Shown here one piece after another: positions 12,292-24,989 of a stretch of 64,000 bases of DNA. Every line of letters starts with the position of its first letter. Position 1 is the first letter of the stretch. The notes under the pieces were generated by a model, which worked only from the letters and a program-made list of their open reading frames with translations, made no database searches and had not been told where the DNA came from. The translations under genes and the position numbers were made by a program. Source of the stretch: Dillenia suffruticosa (lineage: Eukaryota > Streptophyta > Magnoliopsida > Dilleniales > Dilleniaceae); the NCBI GenBank assembly GCA_033439265.1, contig JAVTVX010000020.1:20292001-20356000 (forward strand), in the 5' to 3' direction.

Positions 12292-13329
12292 CTAATGACT
12301 CACTGACTGCACCTCAAATTCAATGGGAAGAACAGCATTTCTTGATCCTCTTCCATAGGAAAACGAAAAAATTGATCTTCTGACTGATCTGCTACTGCAT
12401 TCTTCGCTGCTACTGACTTCATTTTGATACATCTTTTGTTGTATGATCTCTTGAACTGACAGAAAAAGTTGTCGATCAGCTGCAGAGTCCAGAGAGAAAG
12501 ATCTTCTGATAGGCTGAATTGAGAACTCATCATCTTTTTCTCTAACATCAATGCACTCATCTCCCATGATCGAAACACGATGAAATTTCCTAGTCTTTTT
12601 GTTGTTTTCTATCTTCTGTTCAAGGTTGTTATGTCTTTCTTGTTGTCTATGAGGCAATGTAACAACATTGTCTTCTTCTCTGCTCAACTCAATCACTACA
12701 AAATCTTCATCAGTGCTAGTGTAGCTGCCAATGAACGGCTGCGAATCTTGAGGTGAAGAGCTAGGAGCAACAATTATATCAAGTGGGTATTTCTGGGGTT
12801 CGCCTGAAATGCTTGATCTGCAAAGAGGGCAATTAGCATTACTTTGGAACCAAATGTCAATGCAGTCCAAGTGAAAAGCATGCCCACAATTTGGAAGAAC
12901 CCGTAAAGTTTCCTTTTCTTGAAACTCATTCAAGCAAACCACACACTCAAACAAGTTCCTCTCTTCGCATTCCCTTTTCCTGAACTGAAAAGTTGGAATC
13001 TCTCTAATCAACATCTCGTCGAGTCCTTGATTGTTCAGTGAAGGAGAATATGCCATTAAAGGCTCTTCACTACGCCTAGCACCCGAGAAGGAGAACCGTC
13101 TAACAGGGTCAAGTCTTTGTGAGTTGAGAAAGCATTTGATCACAAGAATGTAGAAAATCACCAGGAGAAATGCTGTGGCCATGACGCATAGAACAGCTAT
13201 TGATAGGATAGGGAAACTGGCACCGGAAGGATGTGAAGTTGATTGATTCATTGAGTACTCTTGGTTTTTGATGGAAGCTGAAGGTCGTGATGATTTGTGG
13301 TTGTGCAATTCATTAAGGGCTAGATCCAT
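12292..13329 (-). CDS. ATL-type RING-H2 E3 ubiquitin ligase
   Basis: ATL proteins are membrane-anchored E3 ligases that pass ubiquitin from an E2 to targets, often in defence or stress responses. The 345-residue frame has no intron, as is usual for the family. A hydrophobic anchor spans about residues 41-65, the GLD signature is at 102-104, and the RING-H2 finger runs from Cys129 to Cys170 with [21 protein letters not shown] and NANCPLC. The C-terminal tail has [14 protein letters not shown] and [18 protein letters not shown], as in the ATL1/ATL16 branch. I chose the ATG at 13327-13329 (MDLALNEL) over one 48 bases upstream because MDL is the usual start in this branch; the longer start remains possible. 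Substrates cannot be read from the sequence. Confidence 0.92.
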   Translation of the reverse strand: MDLALNELHNHKSSRPSASIKNQEYSMNQSTSHPSGASFPILSIAVLCVMATAFLLVIFYILVIKCFLNSQRLDPVRRFSFSGARRSEEPLMAYSPSLNNQGLDEMLIREIPTFQFRKRECEERNLFECVVCLNEFQEKETLRVLPNCGHAFHLDCIDIWFQSNANCPLCRSSISGEPQKYPLDIIVAPSSSPQDSQPFIGSYTSTDEDFVVIELSREEDNVVTLPHRQQERHNNLEQKIENNKKTRKFHRVSIMGDECIDVREKDDEFSIQPIRRSFSLDSAADRQLFLSVQEIIQQKMYQNEVSSSEECSSRSVRRSIFSFSYGRGSRNAVLPIEFEVQSVSH

Positions 13330-13900
13330 AAGAAATGAATTTTGGAGAAGAAAGAGAAAATGTTTAAAGAGAGACACAATTGCAAGGAATGGAAGATGAG
13401 CTTTTTGACAAATGCGTTCACTGAGATCTTCAAAGAGTCAATGATTAAGAGATCTGGGAGGAAATCACATGGATAGATAAAATAAATTAAAGAGCATATG
13501 TTGAGAGAGAGAGAGAGAGAGTAAATAGTGCCCATATGGGGGTGAGAGAGAGTTTAAATAAGTCCCATAGTCAATTTCAAAGCCTTCTCCTTTTTCTGTA
13601 AAATACTTGCATTGAGTGAACGAGTTAACAAAAGAGTGAAGAGATTGGGAAACCGAAAGAAATGTGGAGTTGACTGAATTGCCCTTTTTGAAAACTACAA
13701 CATTTTTCTGGTCCAATCTGCAAGCAAATCTTCAACCAGATCAAACATCAAGCATCTCTTGTCATGGAATCAAGAAACAGCAAATATTTTTTCAGGAAAG
13801 GGTGTATAAAGTTTCACAGTGGTTATGTCTTATCTTCGCAATAGAATAAGCGTGACAACCTTTATGTTCCTTGTGGTCAGCATTTACCGCTAGAATTAGA
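13330..13900 (-). promoter_or_regulatory. Upstream region of the ATL gene
   Basis: It carries a GA run near 13504-13521, which would lie in the leader or core promoter. No single element is convincing enough to name. Confidence 0.35.
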
Positions 13901-16428
13901 ATTTCTAAGTCAAATATTTATTTATTTTTCCCCATTATTGATCCATTTTCATGTATGGGATTCTCCATCGCTTTCATTTTATATTTCTTGATGGATAATT
14001 CTGCAACTAAAACATCAGCATTTTCTTTTTATTCAGACAAGACGTGACTGCAACAATTTTTAAGGTAATCTCTGTGAATCTCTCTCTCTCCCCCCAACCT
14101 GAAAGACTAGGTTAGTTCCTACTCCCCCCGGCGGCGGGCGGGTCCCCCCACAAAATGCCTCTGAAGACATTTAGTCGGGATTTCTTGTATTCTAGGAGCG
14201 GAAATTTGATTTGTGTCGGTGTCTTGCTGCATATTATTGCGTTATTTCTCAACAGCCACATGAAATAAATCTCTTCAATTTTAGATTCAAAATTTAAAAA
14301 TAAAAAAAATAGATTGGAGAGCTATCTCTAAATAAAGTTTGATGGACGATCGAATCAAATTAATCAAAATATAATTTTAAATTTTGATTCTGAAAAAAAA
14401 TATTATTATGTAATTTTTATATAAGGAAAAAGGAAATAAAAATCCATATTTATCCTTATCCTTTAAGTTTCCCCTCGAAGACCAATTTTTCGGGTGCATC
14501 AATCCAGTAAAACAAAAAGTCAAAGAACTTAACCACAAAAAAAAAAAAAAAAACCATAAAGTCGAAGAAACATTTGAGGATTTCGAGGGTAGGATTGGGC
14601 CAGGTCTAAGGACAGGTAAAGAGTACAGGCTTGGGGCCGGTCCCACTATCAGGCCTAGTATTTAACTAAGCCCATTTAAACCGCAAGAGGAGACAGGCTC
14701 TTCTTTTGCCCAAAATCCAAGTTTGGCCAATCCATATGGCTGAACGCTGGCCCTTTTTTCCCCATTAATATATTTGTATATAAAAATTCGATTAATTCAA
14801 TTCGAACAATTATGAGATCCGAATCTAGTGTCTTACCACTAAACATTGGTATACGGACTTATATTTTAGTGCACTGTGATGCCATTCTTATATAAATAAA
14901 TTAGAATTTTCCATCGGACCATCCGATGATGTAGAATGATTCTAAATAGAATATTACCTTTCTTTGGACTTTTACAAAGAAATAAAGATTAAATTTAACA
15001 TTTATTTCATGATTTGATCCATTATATATATTTTGGTTACGTAGAGATCATGAAAAATATGAAAATATATAAATTCATAAAAATTTGAATACTAAGTTTC
15101 AGATACTTAAAATAAGAGTTTTTTTATATCACTCTGGCGTTCTTACGGGAACAGGTCCTTTGTATTTATTATAAGAGTGAATTGGGTGCAGTGAAATATC
15201 AGCGAGGGCTTCTCATTGGCTAGGCAAGCAAAGCCCTTGCTTTAGGCCCATAAAAATTTTAGCTCTAAAATTTTAGGATTCATAATATTTAATTATAATT
15301 ATAATTTAAACAAAATTTAAAAAAACACGTAACAATTAAGGTTTCATAATTTATCCAGTTGATTAGTCAATTATAATCTAATCACTTAGTTTTTCTTTCC
15401 CATTTATCTCGTTATATTATTATTAAAATCTCACTCTCTCTGTTTTTTTTTTCTTTTTTTTTCACAACTTCTATTTTTCCTCCTGCGACATCTTTCCAAC
15501 CTTCGTATTCCCACTTAACTTCTATCTAATTTATTAACCATTTTTATTTTTTTAACGTTAACTTCAATCTCATTGATTCAATTCCTCACAAACTAACTAA
15601 TTACAATGTTCAGTTATTTAAAGTTAATATCTTGATTTATAAATTCCAAACTCAAATAATTTAATTTTATTTAATAATCTTTTATTATTTTTTTATGATT
15701 TAAACTCTATTTAAAAAAACTGAAGAACTTGAGTATATAACTATCATTAACCAATTTTATATATCAAAATGAAAAAAAAATAATAAATTTTAAATTAAAA
15801 ATTTATATGAATACTATGAGATCGATAAAATGCCTTGTATTTAAGTTTGACTTTATACCGGTAAAATCATTAAGCTAGCGTTGGGAGGTTAGAATCAATC
15901 TCTAGTTGATTCAATAACTGAATCACTTGTATATTTTAAATAAAATTTAAGGATCGAATTTTATATATGATAAAAATAGACGTCATGAGAGTTTTATTTT
16001 TTAAGAGTTCAATTCGACTCTGATCGGATTTAGTCGGTCTCTATTTATAATTAAAAAAAAAAGCATTGGGGGGGGGGGGCGAGGCTACAATGTTATAAAT
16101 ATAAGGAATTCAAATCGGCAACGTAATAGTATTTTTTGTTTAAATTAGGTATTTTATAACATGTGAAGTGAACAATGATTATTAACGCTAATGCGCCCTC
16201 CACCTTATTTTATCAATAATAAAAAATTCAGAAACATGCATTGTTTGATTATATTAGTACATCAACATAATTAATTATTAACAAAGAGCTTGTTCAAAAA
16301 GGACAGACATAAACTTCTAGCATTTGCCGTTGATTGTAATTACAAGAGACAAGTCAGAAATTGTTGGAAAATTCCCATTTAAAGATCAATAGAGTTCTTA
16401 GTTTCGACATTGAAATTGCAGCTCTGCA
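13901..16428. other. AT-rich intergenic region
   Basis: Apart from a short C/G-rich patch near 14124-14152 and a G run at 16067-16079, it is AT-rich and has stops in every frame. No gene, terminal repeat or target duplication was recognised. Confidence 0.55.
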
Positions 16429-17699
16429 ATGACGGAGAAGCTTGTTTCAAGTTGGTTCAACGTTGAATCCTTGCCGGAAGATTATATATTTCCCGAAGAA
16501 ACCAGACCTGGGAAATTTGCTGTTGTTTCACATTGCAAGACTGTCCCGGTAATCGACCTGAAAAAAGCTTCATATCAGGACAGAACAGACTTAGTTCAAC
16601 AGATCATAAAAGCCAGTGAAGAGTTCGTATTTTTTCAGGTTAGTACCCTTTTACCTCTGACATGATTGTATGTTTTTGTTCTCCTAAAATTTCACTATCT
16701 TTGTTGTAATAGCTAATCAACCATGGCGTTTCAATGGATCTAGTGGATGACACAATGAATCTGATGAAGGAATTTTTCGACCTGCCTGCAGAAGACAAGG
16801 CAAGTGTGTATTCCGAGGATCCAAAACAAAGTTGCAGGCTCTACACCAGCTCTGTCAACTATGACAGGGAAAAGGTTCATTTCTGGAGGGATCATCTGAG
16901 ACACCTTTGTACTCCTCTTGAGGAATGTGTGAAATCTTGGCCTCAAAAGCCTACTCGATACCGGTCAGTCCACTACACTGAACCTTGTACTTCTATAATA
17001 TTGCCTTTTAATCTAATTATTTTCCTTCTTTTATTTGATTTTCTGTAGAGAGGTGGTTGGAGAATATTCGGTTGAACTAACAAAATTAGGATTAAGGGTT
17101 ATGGAGCTGATCTGTGAAGGGCTGGGACTTGATCCGAGGTACTGTGAAAATGAATTAAGCAATCTTACACTGTTGTCAGTGAATCATTACCCACCATGCC
17201 CGAACCCAAGTTTAGCATTGGGATTGCCTAAACATGCCGATCCAAACCTTATAACTGTTCTTAACCAAGGAGATGTTTATGGGCTTCAAGTCTTTAAAGA
17301 TGGCGAGTGGATTGGCGTTGAACCTTTGCCTAATGCATTAGTGATCAACATCGGCTACCAATTAGAGGTATATTATGTAATGACATTCCAAAAATCTAAA
17401 AGTGATTTTCTTTGTTTCATTTCTAAAATTTGTAATGGAATTTGGCGTAGATTATTAGCAATGGGAGGCTAAAAAGTGTTGAACATCGGGCAGTGACAAA
17501 TTCAAGTGAAGCACGGACAAGCATTGCCCTCTTCATCAATCCATCGTTTGACTGCATTGTCGAACCTGCACTAGGTCTGGTTAATGCAAGCAATCCTCTG
17601 CTCTTTAGGGCCATCGTATACAAAGAGTTTCTGCGCCACTACACATCTAACTTTGGAGAAGCTGAAGCAATTCTCAAGCCTTTTAAGCTCCAAGCCTAA
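16429..17699 (+). CDS. 2-oxoglutarate/Fe(II)-dependent dioxygenase, hyoscyamine-6-dioxygenase-like
   Basis: The enzyme would hydroxylate or epoxidise a small secondary metabolite using 2-oxoglutarate, O2 and Fe(II) in the cytosol. Exons are 16429-16638, 16713-16963, 17049-17367 and 17451-17699, all with GT-AG ends, giving 342 residues, the normal length. The N-terminal DIOX_N part has VPVIDL and LINHGVS. The catalytic part has NHYPPCPNPSLALGLPKHAD with the iron ligands His and Asp in HAD, the second iron His in SVEHRAV, and the 2-oxoglutarate-binding Arg in EARTS. It most resembles hyoscyamine 6-dioxygenase-like proteins, but the true substrate is unknown. A decayed sister copy lies at 45570-46085. 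No stop or frameshift was seen. Confidence 0.9.
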
Positions 17700-18314
17700 G
17701 TTGAAAGTTGGGAAAATTTTGATCTCTGAATTAATACCAAAAATTTTCCTTGATTTTATTTTGCTTTTCCTACATATCTATTGGGTTTTGTGGATATCAA
17801 TTATGGACAATATGTACTTTCCTTGTTCAATGCCCTAGGACTATATGCAAATCAAAATGCAAGTTCTAAGGCTTTCAACATTTATCAGCAAGTTCAAATT
17901 CTAGGTATGATTGTTATTCTGCAGTCAACATGGTGGCTTGTCATTGATGAAAATGACCCAGAGATTCAATAACTATTTGGTTGCATATGTCACCTACTCG
18001 AACCTCAATGGGATGTTCTATTGCTATTGCACCTTGGCATCATCTTAATACTTGTATTCCTTTGTTTCTTGCTTTCCCTACCTTAATCTCATTGACCTAA
18101 TCGCCTGCAAATGAATCTACACAGCCGAATACCAATATAGTTAGTGATCACTGTCTTCTTTTAGGTTGGTGGACTAGGTATAAAAAAAGAGCTACATTGA
18201 AAAAGACACGGTACCGTATTGTTGGCCTTTTTATTGGTGCTAATTATAAGAGACAAGTCAGAAGGCATTGCACAATGCTAGAATTCCATCTTTGATTACA
18301 TGGAACATCAAGCC
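17700..18314. other. 3' flank of the dioxygenase gene
   Basis: It has no supported gene. It ends at 18310-18314 with AAGCC, the left target duplication of the Copia element that follows. Confidence 0.6.
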
Positions 18315-18588
18315 TGTTGCAAAATGAACCCACAAAAGGGAGGAGAAAGGAAACCTTTCTTATTTTCTTGATTAAAAAAAAAATAAACTCTATCTGACAC
18401 AAGCATATATAGGCAAAACCACAAACAAACTTACAAGAAAAATAGGAAATAATAAGTGACTCCTATGTGTAGTAACGTGCTGCAACAAACTCCCTAAAAC
18501 TAGAACTACTCTCAGCTTATTTAAAAAAAAAATTAATAGAAACAAACTTACAACAAACACCCTACAATCAGGTGCTGATGTTTAAACA
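18315..18588 (-). repeat. 3' LTR of Copia element 1
   Basis: It begins TGTTGCAAAATG and ends TTTAAACA on the plus strand and matches 24716-24984 over its length, with many substitutions and small indels. Confidence 0.9.
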
Positions 18589-20940
18589 CTCTCCCCCAAC
18601 ATCAGCTTCCATACCCTTCACCATGCCATGCTGATGACAAAAGCTTTCAAACTTGCTTCCACTCAACCCTTTTGTGAACATATCTGTAGCTTGGTCTTCT
18701 GACTTAATATGCCTCAGCTCATCCTCTTCTTTTAAATCATTTTCTCTGATAAAATGATAATGCACCTCCACATGTTTAGTGTTAGGATGTAAAATTGGGT
18801 TCTCTGCCAATCATATTGCTCATTGATTGTTACAGTACAGTGGAATTGCATAATCTATTTGCTGATGCAGGTCCAACAATTGCATAAGCCAAACACTTTC
18901 TTGAGCTACCATTGCTGCAGCCTGATAATCTGCTTCTGTTGTCAATAAAGACACAGTTGGCTACCTTTTGCAACACCAAGAAATTGCTCCTGACCCAAGC
19001 ATAAGACATAACCAGTAGTTGAACATCAGGTATCAAGAACACTTGCATAGTCGGCATCACAAAAACCAACTAGTTTGCAATCTCCAGCTTTCTTATAGAT
19101 GATACCATAGTTAAGTATATTCTTCACATATTTTTAAAATTCGTCAAACTGCTTCCAAATAAGGCTTCTTCGAATTTTGCATGTATCGACTCATTGCACC
19201 AACTACATAAGAGATATCGGGTCTAGTTAAAATTAAGTAAAGCAAACTGCCCACCAATTGTCGATACATTGTTGCATCTTCGAGATCTTTCCCTTTGTGA
19301 GCACATATTCTGACATTGGGCTCCATTGGTGTTGAGATTTGCTTGTAGTTAAGCATTCCAAACTTGTAATAGATCTCTGGAATACTTTTGTTGATGGAGA
19401 ATTATTCTTTCTTGAGTATGATCAGTCCTTAGACCAAGGAAATGCTTTAGTTGTCCAAGCTCTTTCATTTGGAAATGTATTGACAAATTCTCCTTTGTTT
19501 GATGAATTTCTTCTTCACAATTCCCTGTTATGATTAAATCATCCATATACATTAGCACAATAGCTAGCTTTCCTCCATTAGTTTTGAAAAATAAACTACA
19601 ATCTGCAAGTGTTACCAAATAATCACTATAAGTAAAAATTCAGCAATCTTATCATACCAAACCTTGGTGGTTGCTTTAACCCATAGAGTGCCTTCCATAG
19701 CTTACACACAAATTCAGGATGATCTTGACTCCGAAAACCCATCAGTTGATTCATATAGATCTCCCGATCCAACTCCTCATATAGAAATACATTTTTCACA
19801 TCCAACTGCCATAAGTTCCGGTCTTTCTAGCTACAAGTGCCAGTAAGACTCTTATAGTTGTAATCTTTGCAACTGAATTAAATGTTTCATCATAGTCTAG
19901 TCCATATTGTTGAGAGATTCCTTGAGCTAACAACCGAGCCTTGTGTCTTTCAATTGATCCATCCATGCGATGCTTTATATTGTAAACTCATTTGCAAGAA
20001 ATAGGCTCTACATCTTTTGGATTTGGTACGAGCTCCCAAGTTTGATTTTGTTTTAATCCTGCAATTTCCTCTTTCATAGCTTTATTCCACTCTGGATTCT
20101 GTAAAGCTTCTGCAAATGTCTTCGATTCTTTTGTGTTTGTATCTTCTACTATGGCAAGATTGGCATATTTTGGATTTAACTTTCTGGTTCTCCTTGATCT
20201 TCTGTGTAGAGTTGGTGCTTTGGCTTTACTAGGCTCACATTGTTCACCTGGTTGTCCATTCACACTAGTTTGCCAAGGACTTTGAGGTTGGCCATTTGTG
20301 ATATCACTATCAGCTGCATTTTCAGCTTCTCTTAAACTTAGTTGAATTTGAGCAGACCGTAAACCCTTAAAAATTTCTGAATCTAGTAATATCTCCTTTT
20401 TTTAGGACCACCATAAAAATGATTCATCAAACACAACATTTTCGGATATGTAACACTTTCTAGTTGTAGGATATCGCAGCATATCCACCCTTTTCTTTGA
20501 CTATCATATCCTACAAAAACACACCTAATAGCCTTCTTATCCCTTTTGTTACGTAAATGGTTGGGTACAAAGACATAGCAAACACATCTGAGAACTTGAA
20601 AATTGCTAATTGTAGGCTTCATGTTCCACAATTTTTCAAAGGGTATTAGAAAACTTAACCTTTGTTGAGGAAGTCTATTGATCGCGAAGGCTGTAGTCTT
20701 CGTTGCTTTAGCCCAAAACCGTCCCAGAATGTTCTTTGCATGAAGCATACTTCGATAAATTTTTGCAAGGTGCTGGTTCTTTCTTTTTGTGACAATGTTT
20801 TGCTGAGGAGTGTAGGCACATATGAACTGATGGCGAACTTGGCAATGTCGAAGGAAGTAAAGAAACTCATATGAGGTATACTCTCCTCTATTGTCAGTAT
20901 GCAGACAACGGATTCTTTTACCAACCTTTGCTTCCATCAT
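18589..20940 (-). pseudogene. Broken integrase end, reverse transcriptase and RNase H of Copia element 1
   Basis: Reading the minus strand from 20940 down, the integrase shows [13 protein letters not shown] and YTPQQN; the reverse transcriptase start shows TFAEALQNPEWNKAMKEEI; later pieces show [10 protein letters not shown] (the YxDD catalytic site, about 19540) and RPDISYVVGAMSRYM; the RNase H tail shows KSEDQATDMFTKGL near 18650. The pieces lie in different frames with many stops, so no polyprotein can be made. Confidence 0.88.
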
Positions 20941-21439
20941 TTCCTTGAATTCTTTAAACTTTGAGAAACCTTCAGATTTTTTTTTTCATAAAAAACACCG
21001 ACACGTACATGGAAAAATCATCAATGAAGATCACCATGTACTTCATCCCACCAAAAGAGGATTGCTTAACAAGTTCGAACACATCAGAGTGAATTAACTC
21101 TAATAGTTCCTTCGCTTTCCATTTTGACTCTTCATATGGTAACTCATGCACTTTACCATACTAACATCCTACATAGACTCTATCTTCTCTCACTTCAAGT
21201 TGGGGAACTCCCTTTAGCATTGAAATTTTCATTATCGTAACTAACGCGACTTAACTGCATATGCCATTGGTCTATTGTCTCGTTGTTTCTTGCCCTGTCT
21301 ACGTATGCAATTTTTGCAGACATAACATATGATGACTCCAATCTTTGTCCCTTCATCATCGATTCTTCTATAATCTCAAGGTCACGATGGACTTTCACAT
21401 CTTGAGGACCAAATAAAACAAAATGGCTTGAAGATGTTA
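20941..21439 (-). pseudogene. Pre-integrase part of Copia element 1
   Basis: The minus strand encodes [18 protein letters not shown] and then [12 protein letters not shown], the GAG-pre-integrase segment. It begins exactly at the edge of the inserted solo LTR, showing that the two Copia halves were once continuous. Confidence 0.85.
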
Positions 21440-21444
21440 ATTGT

Positions 21445-23432
21445 TGTTGATCTAGTAGAGTTTTGATAATGTTAAAGTGAAATAAAGAAAGTTAAGAAAA
21501 TTAAAAAAAATAATAAGAAAATTCAGAAGTCTGAAATTCGTGTCGATTTGACTAGGAAACACATCGACCTGTATAGCAAGTCCACTAATTATAAGCCCTG
21601 TATTGACCAATTTATGATATTCACACATACATCGACCTGTATAGATGCTCGTGTCAACCTGATGTATATAACTTCTATAAAAATACATAAGTCTGAACAC
21701 ATCAACACACACTCAATCATATCGACCTGAATAGTCATAGGTGGATAAATATAAAATAATCATATCAACCAATTCAAGTTGCGTTGTCGACCAATTTTAA
21801 GAAGGAATAATTACATGTCAAAATTCAATCAGAACACATCGACCTGAAAGTAAAGCACCTTATATGTGACACAACATAAGGCATCGACCTGAACCTAAAA
21901 CTTGTCGACATACCAAAGACACATCGACCAATTCACTAAACTAGGTCCACAGATTTCAAAGATGAATAGTAACACATCAACCCATATGGACTACACATCA
22001 ATCTGTTAGTCTTTGTCTCTGAAGCACACATATCAACCCACTATTATACTTGTCGACAAACCTAAAAACACATCCACCAATTTAACCAATAAATAGTGAT
22101 ACATCAACCTATTGGTGCTTGTTTCTGAGTTACATACATCGACTCATCATAATTCTTGTCGACCTGTAAAAATCACATCGACCTATAAAAATCACATCGA
22201 CCAATTTATTCTCACAGGTTGACCAATTTTTACTTGTATAGTAATACGTCAATGCATACAATAAGATCTATGGACCTGATATTTATTTACTCATTGATTC
22301 ACACATCAACTACTCTCTTTCTATTGACAAAGCACATATACAACGACTAATTTAATTGCATCGGTTAACCAATTTCCCAGCTGAATAGGAACTTGTCGAT
22401 GCATACAATAGATCTGTCGACCTAACATTCATTAAAGTCTTAATATTACATATCGACCTGGTCACATTTTTGTCGACATACATAAACATATCGTCCAATT
22501 GAAAATCATGTGTCCACCTATTTTATTTGGTATAGTTTCTTATCGACCCACATGGTATCTTGTTGATCTGTTTTAATAGAAATATACTATAAAGTTTTTG
22601 AATTTTGGTCCATATCTATATTAAAGCTGTCAACTTGCATGTATTAGAAATCAGATCTGCGAAATAAATTTGAACTTAATAGATATTTCGTTTTTTTGAT
22701 TTCTGAAATGTTTTCTTTTGTATCAAAGCCATCGCTCAAATGCAACTCAAGCATGTTCTGATTGGGCTAAATAAAAAGATGCACCAGTAAAAAAAAGTGA
22801 AGTTTCAGCGCGAAAGAAGGAGTTGTTGCAGAGGTTTAATAGCAGAGATTAAATGTTTAACGTTTGGATACAATAATCAGCACTAACTCTCAACGGATCT
22901 ATTCAATATTTCAATAAATATTGAGATATTGAAGAAGAGAGAGTAAGAAGAATTGAATGGTCTATTGAATATTCTGAAAAATTCTCTACTATTTATTGTG
23001 TGTACTCTAAATTTTCTCCGATTGTTCTAAATTTCATATCCTATTCTTAAATTGTCAAATTTAAGGAAAAATAGTCTTAACTCTTAACATTTATTTTTAG
23101 ATAAGTACAAGTGTCAAAAATTAAGGAGTGTGTTTCACTGTTTTAAGTCCAGAAAGTCAAAAATTCAATTTGTATAAGATTGAATAGAAGTGTTCAGTAT
23201 GAATAGTGTTAAAGGTTAAACTTAAATCTGTAATCAAGTTTGTAATCTAAACTTTTAGTGAAAAATTCAAAGAGAGTCTAGGAATGTATGTACACCGAGG
23301 TCGGTGGAACCACTATAAAAACTTCATGTGTTATCTATCTTTAAATTTTCTTTCTCTGTTGTTTTGCTTAAATTTTTTAAAAACCATAAAAAGTCCATAT
23401 TTAATTATTCACCCATCTTTAGTTGAATAACA
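21445..23432 (+). mobile_element. Solo LTR (SIRE/Maximus-like) nested in Copia element 1
   Basis: This 1988-bp block starts TGTTGATC and ends GAATAACA, so it has TG...CA ends, and it is flanked by ATTGT at 21440-21444 and 23433-23437. Removing it rejoins the host Copia frame (MKKNL... on one side, [11 protein letters not shown] on the other). It has no coding frame and no terminal repeat of its own, which fits a solo LTR left by recombination. A TATA-like CACTATAAAAAC lies at 23311-23322, about 110 bases from the end, which sets the plus orientation. The size and ends resemble SIRE/Maximus Copia LTRs; that lineage call is inference. Confidence 0.8.
21536..22570. repeat. Degenerate CATCGACC repeat array inside the solo LTR
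   Basis: Variants of ACATCGACCTGT, TTGTCGACC and ACATCGACCAATT recur at irregular spacing of about 20-60 bases over 1 kb, at least twenty times. The spacing is too irregular for a simple satellite. Confidence 0.8.
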
Positions 23433-23437
23433 ATTGT

Positions 23438-24715
23438 GTTACTCAAAGATTTTTCTTCATACTTGGGACATGATAAACAATTTGAAGTGACACATCACTA
23501 GTATTATTTTTGGAAGAAACTATAGTATTACCAATGTGAGCAATTGGTAGCTTGAGTTGTTCGCTGTCACCATCATACGTTTTCCTTTGTATTCTAATAA
23601 ATTTTGTAGCTTTTCCTTGTTGCCCCTCAAATGATTTGAGTAGTCTGAGTCAATGATCCAATCTTTCCCATAATCAATCTGTTCAAACGTTGTTGCCATA
23701 AGAGGTAATCCCTCTTTTGCAGTAAAAATTGGCTTAGCTTCCCAAACATCGTCATTTTTTGAAGTAACAGTATTACTCTCTACAGACCTTTCTTTAGACC
23801 AACAATCTTTAGCCATGTGACCCTTCTTTCCACAATTATGACATTTCCTTACAAAATTGTTTTTGTTGCCAGGGTTTTTTGAAACTCCCTCTACACGGGC
23901 ATTCTTTTCACCTTGATTGCAATTTGCTTATCTTCATTCTTTTTAGTTGTGTCGATGGTGTGCTGCTTGGAATTCCATTTGCTTTTGTCGGCGTAAAGTG
24001 CTTTATCTTCACCCTTAAGTGAAACTCCTCCCATTTGTTTTGCCAAGGCTTCCTCACTAGCAAGCAAATTCTAGAACTCAAAAGGTGATGGTTGATTTTG
24101 CCATCCCTCTACTACAACGAAAAAGCTACTATATTCTGGTCTCAAATCATGGATGATTATTCTTTTCATCTTGGTTTCTCCGATTAGAGCTTGTGGATCT
24201 AATTCGAAAATTTCTCGATATAACAACTTCACTTTGTGAAAGTATTGAGCGATAATCAAGTCACGTTGTGCGACTGACAACAACTTGCTCTCATAATTAA
24301 GTTGGAGTCTCATGTCATTCTTTGAGAATAGTTTTGCAAACATATTCCAAGTTTCGTGAGGGGTTTTGGCATCTTAAATGTGCTCTAGCAAGTCTTCTTC
24401 AATTGTTGTTTTCAAGACAAATATCACTTTTTCTGTTTTTATCTTTTGTTTTCACAATGCACCATTCACATCCTCAGTCTCCGGCTGATTAATTTTACTT
24501 TCGTTCACAACCTTTCACAAATCTAGGCCTTGCATGTTAGACATCATGCATGTCGGCCAAGTATTGTAATTTTGATTATTGAGCTCTTTAATTCCACCAA
24601 TGACTCGGAGATCACCCATCTCAATACTTTATGCAATTAATATGAGACTCCTATTGCCGACCTTATTTTCCTCATGTGTTTTGACTCTCAACCACTCTCA
24701 AGACTTTGATACCAC
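23438..24715 (-). pseudogene. Broken gag and protease of Copia element 1
   Basis: The minus strand shows a gag block (FSKNDMRLQLNYESKLLSV near 24300), a zinc knuckle CHNCGKKGHMAKDC near 23810-23855 with the CCHC spacing kept, and a protease start DWIIDSDYSNHL near 23660. The protease active site is DSD where DSG is required, so it would be inactive even without the stops. Confidence 0.85.
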
Positions 24716-24984
24716 TTTTGCAAAATGAACCCACTAAAGGGAGGAGAAAGGAACACTTTCTTATTTTCTTGATTAAAAAAAAAATATACCTCTATCTGAC
24801 ACAAGCCCATATAGGCAAAACCACCAACAAACTTACAAGAAAAATATGAACTAACAAGTGACTCCTATGTGCAGTAACGTGCTGCAACAAACTCCCTAAA
24901 ACTAGAACTACTCTCAACTTATTAAAAAAAAATGAACAAAAATAAACTTGCAACAAACAGCCTCACATGTTGATAACTTTAACA
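24716..24984 (-). repeat. 5' LTR of Copia element 1
   Basis: This is the partner of 18315-18588. Its inner end has TTTTGC where the other LTR has TGTTGC. The primer-binding site adjoins it on the low-coordinate side. Confidence 0.9.
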
Positions 24985-24989
24985 AAGCC

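Larger units (their letters stand above)
18315..24984 (-). mobile_element. Decayed Copia LTR retrotransposon (element 1)
   Basis: The element is bounded by AAGCC at 18310-18314 and 24985-24989, a perfect 5-bp target duplication. Its LTRs are 18315-18588 and 24716-24984. On the minus strand a primer-binding site TGGTATCAAAG (24704-24714, initiator-Met tRNA type) follows the 5' LTR after one base, and a purine tract GTTGGGGGAGAG (18589-18600) precedes the 3' LTR. Domain order on the minus strand is gag, zinc knuckle, protease, integrase, reverse transcriptase, RNase H, which is Copia order. All frames are broken and a 2-kb solo LTR splits the region after the protease. Confidence 0.93.

Noticed and set aside
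16067..16079. G run and nearby words as a possible regulatory site
   Set aside because: A single homopolymer without context, and prone to sequencing error.
21536..22570. CRISPR-like spacing of CATCGACC words
   Set aside because: Spacing is irregular, the words are degenerate and the setting is a plant LTR.
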